From positions 1 through 22,724 of the forward strand of contig JBNKTK010000055.1 of NCBI GenBank assembly GCA_050298035.1: a stretch of DNA of 22,724 nucleotides. The letters are read 5' to 3'. Below the pieces are notes generated by a model. It was not told the DNA's origin. It made no database searches and saw only the letters and a list, made by a program, of their open reading frames with translations. Position 1 is the stretch's first letter. Every line of letters begins with the position of its first letter. The translations under genes and the position numbers were made by a program. Shown here piece after piece: positions 15,066 to 22,624 of the stretch. The stretch comes from Gaoshiqia sp050298035. Its GTDB lineage: Bacteria; Bacteroidota; Bacteroidia; Bacteroidales; Prolixibacteraceae.

Positions 15066-16631
15066 CTACATTCTAAAAACGCCGTAACGGGGCGTGTTAA
15101 ATTTCTGGTTCAGGGTAACCCCGAAAGCCAGCCCCAAAATGTCGCGCGTGTCAGCCGGGTCAATAATACCATCGTCCCACAGGCGCGACGAGCTGAAATA
15201 GGCCGTGCTCTCACGCTCAAACTGCTCGACCAGACTGTTGTTTTGGCCGTTTCCACCAATGGTTTGCAGCACACCCGAAGCCTGCTCGCCCCCCATCACC
15301 GCGATACGGGAATGTGGCCACATAAACAAAAAATCAGGATCGTAGGCACGCCCGGCCATGGCATAGTTTCCTGCACCAAACGAACCGCCAATAACAACTG
15401 TTATTTTCGGTACGGTTGAGTTGGCCACCGCGTTGATCAACTTGGCGCCATCGCGGGCAATCCCCTCGTGCTCGTATTTTTTACCGACAATGAAGCCGGT
15501 GATATTTTGCAAAAACAACAGCGGAACCTGTCGCTGGTTACACAACTGAATAAAGTGCGCTCCTTTCCGGGCGCTTTCGGCCGTTAGAAAACTCTGGTTG
15601 CCCAGGATACCCACCGGAATCCCCTTGATACGGGCAAAGCCGGTAACAAGTGTTTTACCATAGTCAGCTTTAAACTCCTGAAAATCGCTGCCATCAACCA
15701 AGTGTTTGATAACCGCCTTCACGTCTATCGGCTTTTTCAAATCAGTCGGCAGGTAACCATAAATATCTTCAGCGGGATACAAAGGCTCAACCGGCTCACT
15801 CAATTCAATAGCCTGCTTTTGGGGCTTCGGCAAACCAGCCACAATCTTCCGGGCAATTGCCAGGGCATGCTCATCGTCATCAGCCAGATGGTCGGCCACA
15901 CCCGATATTTGTGTGTGCACATCGCCGCCGCCCAGCTCTTCGGCTGTCACTTCCTCGCCGGTAGCTGCTTTTACCAATGGTGGGCCACCAATAAAAATGG
16001 TGCCCTGGTTGCGCACAATAATGGTTTCGTCGCACATGGCAGGCACGTAAGCGCCACCGGCCGTGCAGGAACCCATCACGACTGCTATCTGCGGGATTCC
16101 CTCGCCCGACAAGCGCGCCTGATTGTAGAACACGCGTCCAAAGTCGAACCGGTCGGGAAACACGTTGGCCTGCTCAGGCAGAAAAATGCCGCCCGAGTCA
16201 ACCAGGTAAATACAAGGCAACTGATTTTTTAGGGCAACCTCCTGCGCCCGAACATGCTTCTTGATGGTTTCGCGGATGTAGGTGCCTCCCTTCACGGTAG
16301 CATCGTTGGCAACAACCATGCACTCGCGCCCCTGCACCAAACCAATTCCGGTAACAATGCCGGCCGAGGGAAAAGCATCGTCGTACTGCCCGTAAGCTGC
16401 AAACGACGACAGTTCAACGAAGGGTGTTCCCGGATCAATGAGTAGATCAATCCGCTCACGAGCCAGCAACTTGCCCCGCTCGCGATGTTTTTCTATCGCT
16501 TTAGCCGGGCCATGCGAACAAACCGCCGCCAATCGCCGATGATATTCGGCAATAACAAATTGGTATTCTGACTGATTTGTCAAAAAAGGCTCCTGCTTCC
16601 CGGCTGTTTCTTGTTGTTTAAGTTTTTCCAT
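15066..16631 (-). CDS. mccB: Methylcrotonyl-CoA carboxylase beta subunit (carboxyltransferase)
   Basis: This subunit transfers the carboxyl group from carboxybiotin to 3-methylcrotonyl-CoA, giving 3-methylglutaconyl-CoA. The 521-residue protein is full length and has the two crotonase-like carboxyltransferase halves. Diagnostic stretches include KGGTYIRETIKKHVRAQE (114-131), LVDSGG (143-148), FPDRFDFGRVFYNQA (158-172) and GSCTAGGAYVPA (187-198), followed by GTIFIGGPPLVKAATGE; this combination is characteristic of MCC beta rather than propionyl-CoA carboxylase beta. It is the first gene of the block, with a 235-nt divergent intergenic region upstream that contains a 20-bp palindrome close to its start. 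Confidence 0.94.
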   Translation of the reverse strand: MEKLKQQETAGKQEPFLTNQSEYQFVIAEYHRRLAAVCSHGPAKAIEKHRERGKLLARERIDLLIDPGTPFVELSSFAAYGQYDDAFPSAGIVTGIGLVQGRECMVVANDATVKGGTYIRETIKKHVRAQEVALKNQLPCIYLVDSGGIFLPEQANVFPDRFDFGRVFYNQARLSGEGIPQIAVVMGSCTAGGAYVPAMCDETIIVRNQGTIFIGGPPLVKAATGEEVTAEELGGGDVHTQISGVADHLADDDEHALAIARKIVAGLPKPQKQAIELSEPVEPLYPAEDIYGYLPTDLKKPIDVKAVIKHLVDGSDFQEFKADYGKTLVTGFARIKGIPVGILGNQSFLTAESARKGAHFIQLCNQRQVPLLFLQNITGFIVGKKYEHEGIARDGAKLINAVANSTVPKITVVIGGSFGAGNYAMAGRAYDPDFLFMWPHSRIAVMGGEQASGVLQTIGGNGQNNSLVEQFERESTAYFSSSRLWDDGIIDPADTRDILGLAFGVTLNQKFNTPRYGVFRM

Positions 16632-16647
16632 GCCCTTGCTGAACAGA

Positions 16648-16667
16648 AAAAGATTTTAAAATCTTTT
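16648..16667. promoter_or_regulatory. 20-bp perfect palindrome ahead of the leucine block
   Basis: AAAAGATTTTAAAATCTTTT is a perfect 20-bp palindrome, 17-36 nt upstream of the carboxyltransferase start codon and inside the divergent intergenic region 16632-16866. Its position fits an operator for a dimeric repressor or a 5'-UTR hairpin. No regulator gene lies next to it, so the role is a guess; its AT-only arms (except one G/C pair) make chance more plausible than for a GC-rich palindrome. Confidence 0.4.
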
Positions 16668-16866
16668 ATTACGACAAAAAAGCGGGACATAAGTTCACAA
16701 AAGCGGTATTTTTTTTCGAGGTACCAATGGGATCGATGGGAATCAATTTTAAAAAACTTCAAAATATATTTGTACGGTATATTTACGTCCCTATTTTTAG
16801 AAAATAGAATTTGGACACAGGTTTTCCTCGTGATTGATAACCAGAGAAGAAATTCAAAATTAGCGA

Positions 16867-17370
16867 ATGGATATTTTTACTCATACCATTTCGGGATTGG
16901 CAGCAGGAACTGTTGCTTCAAGCTTTTCCGCCAAACGACCGGCCAGCCGTTTTGGGATCATATCGCTTTCCGGATTTGCCGGGGCATTTCCAGATATCGA
17001 TGCCATCAGCTTATGGTCACGGTTTGATTCTACTTTCGGGGAATTATTCCATTTACAGTATACCGGAAAGGATGTTTATTCAGCAAAATTGTGGTATTCC
17101 CATCACGGATTCTTTCACTCCCTGGTTGCAGCGATTTTATTTGCCGCCCTGATTGGACTCGTCTGCTATTTGACAAGGAACAAGTTTAAAGAACTGAAAG
17201 GAGGAAACCTGCTTAAAAGTTATCAATCCAACTGCTTGCTTTTGATTGGGTTTGTTGCGGGATACACCATTCACCTATTGGAAGACATGCCAACTCCCGC
17301 CTCTTCGTGGGGAGGAGTTAATTTTTTATGGCCAACGGAATTCTATATCGGAGGAACCGGCCAGATCTGA
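16867..17370 (+). CDS. YdjM-like metal-dependent membrane hydrolase, probably truncated
   Basis: The 167-residue product resembles the YdjM/PF04307 family of membrane proteins described as metal-dependent hydrolases; the biochemical role is poorly known. Visible are the start DIFTHTISGLAAG, FPDIDAIS (41-48), the histidine cluster WYSHHGFFHS (76-85) ahead of a membrane helix (about 85-102), a second helix (about 123-137) and IHLLEDMPTP (135-144). It ends at TGA 17368-17370 in TGQI-stop-WW, where relatives continue through a Trp-rich segment and a further membrane helix. A TGG-to-TGA change or other damage at the 3' end is likely. A TATATTTG -7-like box is at 16765-16772 but has no good -33 partner. 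Confidence 0.7.
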   Translation: MDIFTHTISGLAAGTVASSFSAKRPASRFGIISLSGFAGAFPDIDAISLWSRFDSTFGELFHLQYTGKDVYSAKLWYSHHGFFHSLVAAILFAALIGLVCYLTRNKFKELKGGNLLKSYQSNCLLLIGFVAGYTIHLLEDMPTPASSWGGVNFLWPTEFYIGGTGQI

Positions 17371-17449
17371 TGGTGGCATCTCCATCCAGTCCAGCATCCT
17401 TCCTCATTATATCCCTTATGGATTTTACTATTGAAGTAATATTTCTCAT

Positions 17450-18241
17450 TTAAATTTTTTCTATTAATTCTGTTTTCAACCATTTAAAAGCATCACTCTG
17501 ATTGTATTTAATTTCGGGTCTTAAAAGAGCTTCCATATCACCTGTAAACTCTGTACTATCTTCTTTTTCTTCGATGTTTAATAAGAATTCCTTTTTACTT
17601 GGAGGTCTTTTCCCCGTTGCAAATGAAATGTATTCCTTAAAACATGTTACAATTTGCTCATAGTCCAAGTCTATATTTTGCCGAGAATAATCTAAATCAA
17701 ACAAATCTCTTCCTTTGCTCCGTTGATATAAAGCCCTGAGTTTTGTCCCTAAGAGTTCGTTTATATTGTATGTTCTTATTTCTGCTTTACCAGAAAACCA
17801 CTCACTTTCAATCTCAAAAGGGAAATCAACCCAATCAAGCACGTTGAAATGCTCTTTGCAGTTTATTTCCAGTTTCAATCGCATTCTTATTTCTTCATAT
17901 TCCGATGTAAAACGATACAATGCTTTTGCTCCATGTCCACGAACTTGTGTCGTTCTTTGCTCTTCGAAAAAGGTAATTACCTCATTTAACTTTTCCATTA
18001 TGGGTTTTATTGGGCCTTCTTTTATCTGCACCAAATCAATATCCTCAGAATATCGAGGTGCCGGATTAAGATAGAGCTTGTGTAATGCCGTTCCTCCTCT
18101 GAATGCAAGATTTTCTCTCAAAAAGTCATCAGAGAATATTTCCACTAAGGTTCTGGAAATGATTAAATCCTGCTCAACCTGAGAAAATTCTTTCCATGGT
18201 GCATGTTCCTGCCATTTTGCAATATATGGTTTTGGAATCAT
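17450..18241 (-). CDS. abiEii: AbiEii-family nucleotidyltransferase toxin
   Basis: This is the toxin of a type IV toxin-antitoxin (abortive phage infection) system; known AbiEii proteins are NTP-using nucleotidyltransferases that arrest growth reversibly. The 263-residue protein has the DNA polymerase beta-like motif GGTALHK (49-55) and RYSEDIDLV (63-71) with D67 and D69, followed by the family's helical C-terminal half with LLGTKLRALYQRSKGRDLFDL. Its ATG overlaps the antitoxin stop in ATGA, so translation is coupled. The coding strand is clearly more AT-rich than the metabolic genes to the left, which suggests horizontal gain. Confidence 0.9.
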   Translation of the reverse strand: MIPKPYIAKWQEHAPWKEFSQVEQDLIISRTLVEIFSDDFLRENLAFRGGTALHKLYLNPAPRYSEDIDLVQIKEGPIKPIMEKLNEVITFFEEQRTTQVRGHGAKALYRFTSEYEEIRMRLKLEINCKEHFNVLDWVDFPFEIESEWFSGKAEIRTYNINELLGTKLRALYQRSKGRDLFDLDYSRQNIDLDYEQIVTCFKEYISFATGKRPPSKKEFLLNIEEKEDSTEFTGDMEALLRPEIKYNQSDAFKWLKTELIEKI

Positions 18242-19029
18242 ATATCACTTTCTAATTTTACATTAACATCTACTTTCCACCTATTGTCAACTGCTCCTGG
18301 TTTCTCTTTTGATTTTGGACTTAATAAAACAGGGAAGAAGTTTTTTGCCTTTAACTCTGAATAAATCATTTCTTGAAATTCCTCTTCCATACCAAGTTCT
18401 TCAAGCAAAAAACCGAATCTTTGCAAAGTACTTTTATTGGGATACCAACTTAAAAGTTCTGACAAATCGGATTCAGTTAGCTCTTCAGTCAGCTCCTCAA
18501 TTATCGAAAGCATTCTGTTTATCCCACCCAATTTTGTCTGGTGATGGATTAAATCAACAATTGTTAAAGCAGGACTAGAAATTTTAAAAATCCCTGCATC
18601 AGATTTTTTCTGTTGAATATTTTTATCAGACCAGTTGGTTGTGGTAAAAAATCGAATGTCAATTGTATTTTTTGATATGTCGTTTAATTTTGGTTTCTCA
18701 GTTATTAAGTAATCTCGCTGAACCTGTTGGTGACTAGCTCCATGAAATTTAGCTGCGGAGAATAAACCTACGTAATAATTCCTATCCAGATATTTAAATA
18801 ATTTTTCACAGTAAAGTTGTAATGGGAGTTTTTTTGCGGAAGAATATCTGGGTGTGATAATTAAATAAAATCCCTTTCGGAGATTTACTATTTCTCCTTT
18901 CTCTGACAATCTAAGGAGTTCGAATTTTAAAGAATTACTGCTACCTGCTGTTTCTTTAGTAATCTCATCCAATGAAAATGAGTAGTTTTCAATTGATAAC
19001 AGATATTTTATATATTCTTTTGCATTCAT
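18238..19029 (-). CDS. abiEi: AbiEi-family antitoxin
   Basis: This is the antitoxin and transcriptional autoregulator of the AbiE type IV system. In this system type the antitoxin does not need to bind the toxin to neutralise it. The 263-residue protein begins with a winged-helix domain (about 1-60, ending in LRKGFYLIITP), then has the AbiEi core with YYVGLFSAAKFHGASHQQVQ (86-105) and the C-terminal helical part with SPALTIVDLI. It is the upstream gene of the pair and shares ATGA with the toxin. A nested inverted repeat sits directly upstream of its start codon, where AbiEi proteins are known to bind. Confidence 0.88.
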   Translation of the reverse strand: MNAKEYIKYLLSIENYSFSLDEITKETAGSSNSLKFELLRLSEKGEIVNLRKGFYLIITPRYSSAKKLPLQLYCEKLFKYLDRNYYVGLFSAAKFHGASHQQVQRDYLITEKPKLNDISKNTIDIRFFTTTNWSDKNIQQKKSDAGIFKISSPALTIVDLIHHQTKLGGINRMLSIIEELTEELTESDLSELLSWYPNKSTLQRFGFLLEELGMEEEFQEMIYSELKAKNFFPVLLSPKSKEKPGAVDNRWKVDVNVKLESDI

Positions 19030-19031
19030 GC

Positions 19032-19071
19032 TTAGTAAATATTCGATAAAAGTATCAAATTAATCTACTAA
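19032..19071. promoter_or_regulatory. Nested inverted repeat ahead of abiEi (candidate operator)
   Basis: TTAGTA (19032-19037) pairs with TACTAA (19066-19071), and inside it GATA (19045-19048) pairs with TATC (19053-19056). The two centres differ by only 1 nt. The element begins 2 nt upstream of the antitoxin start codon. AbiEi antitoxins of this kind are known to repress their own promoter through inverted repeats, so an operator is plausible; the arms are short and AT-rich. Confidence 0.35.
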
Positions 19072-19123
19072 TCTCAAATTATTACTACGATTTCTTTGTG
19101 CGATGGCTGAAACAACTCTTTTA

Positions 19124-19143
19124 ATCCCGAAAGTTTTCGGGAT
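19124..19143. repeat. 20-bp hairpin palindrome
   Basis: ATCCCGAAA and TTTCGGGAT flank a GT, a 9-bp perfect stem, in the gene-free stretch 19030-19222 between abiEi and the HEAT-like fragment. An 8-base direct repeat TAGCATTA (19190-19197 and 19214-19221) lies close by. Nothing coding is seen in this stretch; it may be scar or repeat DNA at the edge of the inserted toxin-antitoxin module. Confidence 0.45.
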
Positions 19144-19222
19144 GGAATTGGGTTTGCCTGTGGGATTTTTAAATGTGTTGTTTGTGGGCTAGCATTACTT
19201 GCTCGGTATCTCTTAGCATTAA

Positions 19223-19744
19223 AAACAACTTCATGACAAAAACAGTTCGGTTGCAAGCGACTGCCTAAAGGTCCTTTACGAGATTGGGTATCTGAAACCC
19301 GAACTAATACAGGATTACACGGATACATTCCTTGAACTGTTAAAATCGAAAAACAACCGAATGGTCTGGGGCAGCATGATTGGCCTGGCAACAATAGCCG
19401 AACTCAAACAAGATGACCTATTTCAAAAGATTGACCTGATTTTGCAAACGATGAAAAAAGGGACTTTGATAACCGAAGTTTGGGGCATTAAGACCTTAGC
19501 AAAGCTGTCACTGGACAAACCGGCTTACAAAGAAAAACTGTTACCTGTGCTTTTTGATTATCTGGAAAAATGTCGCCCAATTGACTTTGCAACAAGGGTT
19601 GATACCGTTTTGCCGACGATAACGACCCCGGAGGAAAAAGAAATCTTCACCCGGATAATTGACATGAAAGCACCTGAATTAAGCGATGCACAGGCTAAAA
19701 AACTAAAGACTGTTTTAAACCGGCACAGCAAGCAAAAAAAATAA
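19223..19744 (+). pseudogene. HEAT-like repeat protein, 5'-truncated fragment
   Basis: The frame is open from 19223 to the TAA ending at 19744, but the first ATG is at 19359-19363 (ORF start 19361), in the middle of a helical repeat. The upstream codons read SSVASDCLKVLYEIGYLKPEL and clearly continue the same repeat pattern with no start codon. The whole reads as paired amphipathic helices of about 35-40 residues (for example MVWGSMIGLATIAEL and EVWGIKTLAKL), as in HEAT/armadillo-like scaffolds, and ends in a Lys-rich tail. I infer that the N-terminal part was lost, possibly when the neighbouring toxin-antitoxin module arrived. A short product of 127 residues from the ATG at 19361 remains possible. 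No specific function is recognisable. Confidence 0.6.
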
Positions 19745-19777
19745 CGCCCAAACTGACCTGCCACTACAAGCTCAGGA

Positions 19778-22414
19778 TTATTGTAAGTTCATGCTGATAC
19801 GAAATCCGAACTGAGGCTTTTCGAAATCGCGAAAGCCCATGTTGAAGTCCACATCAAAAAGAAGGAAAACATCATGCAACCCGTAGCTAAGCTCCATGTA
19901 ATTTTTAACCGACTCGCTGGTTAAATAATGCATCCTGATTTTTTCGCGGATGAGGGTCCCTTTTAAAAGCGGCAAACGTTTCAGCACAATTTTATCCATG
20001 TCCAACGTCGCATGTGCCTCCAGGTAGCGATCATTGCTGAAAAGTTCGTAATAGCCGGGCAAAGTGAATTGCGTATCCGGGTTTGAAAACGTCAAAAACT
20101 TATCATTCGAACTGAAGAAAGTATAATCAGCTGCATACAGCGCCCCGTCATTCAGGTACTTGCCGGCGTTCACAGTATAGCTCAGGTAATCATCAAAACC
20201 AATTTCCGCCTTCTGTTTGATCCCCAGAGTCAACAGGTCGAAATCCACCTGGCTGTTCAGTGCGTTTTTCACGCCTTTGGTATAATTTAAACTGAACGTG
20301 GGATAGTCGCTCCCTGCCGGATACTTAACGTGCTTACGCACCCGGTAGTGCTGGCGTGGTGTGAAAGACAAACCTCCTTCAACCAAAAAGGCTTTATGAT
20401 TGTCTAACTGCCATGGTTCCAGCCCGTCAACAACGGGAATATTGGGTGTGTAGCTTTTATTTTCAAAATTGATCTCTTTAAACCACGAGTGATTACTGAC
20501 CTGGCTCCGGTTTATCCATTGCACCCCGGCGCTCAGCATGAACCCGTTTGCAATTTCAGTCCTTCCGCTGAAATCAACAAACCGCTTCTCGTAAAACTTC
20601 TGAAAATTCTCTTCAAACAGCAGCGTATACAGGCCATTCTCCATGCTGTTTATCCCGGCATCTCCTTTAAAATCTTCGAGAGTGCGCCCGCCCTTTAGCT
20701 CCAACCATTGTTGTTTGGCACCATTGAGCCGATACCGGAGACTGCCATCGGCATACATCGTCTTCCGGGAAAAGGCATACGCGACCGAACTGTTCGCCGA
20801 AAGCTGATGCCCGAGTGTATCATTTAGCTGATAGGAAAAAGGCAACGTATACTTCCAGCCATCTACCGTATTGAAAGAAAGCCCTCTCAAATTAATAATT
20901 CCCGACACATTAAGTGTTGATTGGGTCCGTAAGCTGTCGGCACCGTAGTGGTATGATCGCCCCGAAACGATATCGGACATCTTAAATTTTTGTCGCACAT
21001 CATGAATTGAATCCTTGTAAGCATCTGTACTCTGGACTGCGATCAACGAATCTTTCTTCCCAAATTCAACAGCCTCAGGTTCCGTTAACGGAATAGGGCG
21101 TATTGCCGACCAATAAGCCGAATCGTTCTTTACCGCTTTGTCCGATACTTTTACAGGGTTGACAATTTCCAGCGGCTCAGGTGGAAGGCTGCGTTTTGAC
21201 TCTTTTTCCATCAGGCGTTCCAGCTTATACATGTCGCGGGTCGATAAATCTTCTTTATTGAGAAGTTCCGCAATCTTCCCCTGGTTCTTTGACGGCTCTT
21301 TCGGGGTCACTTCAACCATCGACTGTGGTTCCTGCAACGAATCAAGCAGGGCTGCCTCGCTCTCCTGTTGTTCTTCTATTTTTCCCAAAAACGAATGATC
21401 CAGTTTTTCATTTAAGTGCACATCATATTCCGAAAGCGATGCCACATAATCATATTTCATCCCAAACCCCAAAGCGCTCATATCCATTTTAAAGTCAAGA
21501 CTTGTCGCCATCCACGTGTTATCATCCATCAGGCTATATATCTGGCGCATGCTTACTTTGGTTATGGGCATGTTAAAATCCAAATCGGCCGAGTGGATAT
21601 TCCAGTAGCCTTCCACAATATTGATAATCCCTTCAAAAACACCTTTTCCGTTGTCTTTGGGAATGACTTTTACTTTATTGATTAAACGTCCCTGATCTTC
21701 GAAAACACCGACCAACTCAAACCGGTATGTTTTCAGTGCCAAACGGTCTACCGGCGACACAATGCCATAATCACTGACATTATACAGGTTGGTCGTTATC
21801 ATCTGCATCGGGTTTGTATTGTTGTCAGTGCCCGACGAACGCATGGCTACCACCTGTTGTTCAAGTTTATCAGGCAACTCAAAGTGAATTTTGTTGTAAG
21901 ACTCCATCACAAAAGGCTTGTCCTTTTTTATGCCTTCCTTCTCCATTTTTTTCTTGAACAGTCCCGGGATTTTATAGACAACACCTGAGCCTTTCAGGTA
22001 TAAGCTGCAATCATATTCGGCCACCTGTTTACTGTAATACGGTGCCATTGCAATTGCGTGCCTCATCACATAATAGGCCGGATCCTCACCCGAGGCCAGC
22101 ACTTTAATTTCTTTCAGATGAACGTCTTGATACTGAAGGGTGACATGGGTATTTTCCATCTCTGTGCCAACATGAAATTGCTTTGTAGCAGACTGATACC
22201 CGATGTATTGAAAGATCACGTCAAAATCGCCGGAAGGCAGTTTCAATTCAAAAAAGCCCTCAATGTTTGACGTTGTCCCGGTTTTTAACGACGGAACATA
22301 AATATTGGCATAAGCTACCGGCTGTCCGTTCTTATCGCTGATTGTTCCTTTTATTCCTTGTGCAGACAATAGCACCGGAAAAAGCAGAATAATCAAAGGT
22401 AATAGTTGTTTCAT
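19778..22414 (-). CDS. DUF5686 outer-membrane protein with carboxypeptidase-regulatory-like domain
   Basis: From the chosen ATG (22412-22414) the product has 878 residues. It opens with a signal peptide MKQLLPLIILLFPVLLSA, then a CarboxypepD-reg-like beta-sandwich (about 20-105; GTISDKNGQPVAYANIYVPS, FQYIGYQS), then the long DUF5686 region with many beta-strand-like stretches, and ends in FRISMNLQ, compatible with a C-terminal outer-membrane beta-barrel strand. A charged linker rich in Glu, Ser and Pro lies in the middle (about 370-470). An upstream ATG at 22510 would add 32 residues ahead of the signal peptide and is unlikely. Such proteins are common in Bacteroidota; the role is unknown, perhaps cell-surface or envelope biogenesis. 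Confidence 0.9.
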   Translation of the reverse strand: MKQLLPLIILLFPVLLSAQGIKGTISDKNGQPVAYANIYVPSLKTGTTSNIEGFFELKLPSGDFDVIFQYIGYQSATKQFHVGTEMENTHVTLQYQDVHLKEIKVLASGEDPAYYVMRHAIAMAPYYSKQVAEYDCSLYLKGSGVVYKIPGLFKKKMEKEGIKKDKPFVMESYNKIHFELPDKLEQQVVAMRSSGTDNNTNPMQMITTNLYNVSDYGIVSPVDRLALKTYRFELVGVFEDQGRLINKVKVIPKDNGKGVFEGIINIVEGYWNIHSADLDFNMPITKVSMRQIYSLMDDNTWMATSLDFKMDMSALGFGMKYDYVASLSEYDVHLNEKLDHSFLGKIEEQQESEAALLDSLQEPQSMVEVTPKEPSKNQGKIAELLNKEDLSTRDMYKLERLMEKESKRSLPPEPLEIVNPVKVSDKAVKNDSAYWSAIRPIPLTEPEAVEFGKKDSLIAVQSTDAYKDSIHDVRQKFKMSDIVSGRSYHYGADSLRTQSTLNVSGIINLRGLSFNTVDGWKYTLPFSYQLNDTLGHQLSANSSVAYAFSRKTMYADGSLRYRLNGAKQQWLELKGGRTLEDFKGDAGINSMENGLYTLLFEENFQKFYEKRFVDFSGRTEIANGFMLSAGVQWINRSQVSNHSWFKEINFENKSYTPNIPVVDGLEPWQLDNHKAFLVEGGLSFTPRQHYRVRKHVKYPAGSDYPTFSLNYTKGVKNALNSQVDFDLLTLGIKQKAEIGFDDYLSYTVNAGKYLNDGALYAADYTFFSSNDKFLTFSNPDTQFTLPGYYELFSNDRYLEAHATLDMDKIVLKRLPLLKGTLIREKIRMHYLTSESVKNYMELSYGLHDVFLLFDVDFNMGFRDFEKPQFGFRISMNLQ

Positions 22415-22624
22415 GTTTTCTGATTTGTTTTGCAGGCGCAATATAACAAACCAACAAACAGTACAACTGTATTTAACAAACTTTAATACAAGTGCAACTG
22501 AATACATCATGCCGGATAATCCTCAACGTAGGCCCAGCCATTCGTGCAGCTACTTGGGGAACATAAACAGGTATCCTTGCATCAAAACAAAATGACGCAC
22601 GAGCCTCACAAGTAGCAAACCGCA

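Noticed and set aside
16855..16862. Complement of TAATTTTG as a -7 box for the leucine block
   Set aside because: It matches TAnnTTTG, but no TTTG lies 19 nt upstream and it would be more than 220 nt before the start codon, inside the edge of the divergent gene.
19741..19777. TAACGCCCAA after the HEAT-like fragment, resembling an integron attC core
   Set aside because: No matching partner core, no inverted L/R boxes at proper spacing and no integrase were found, so the resemblance is too short to support an attC call.
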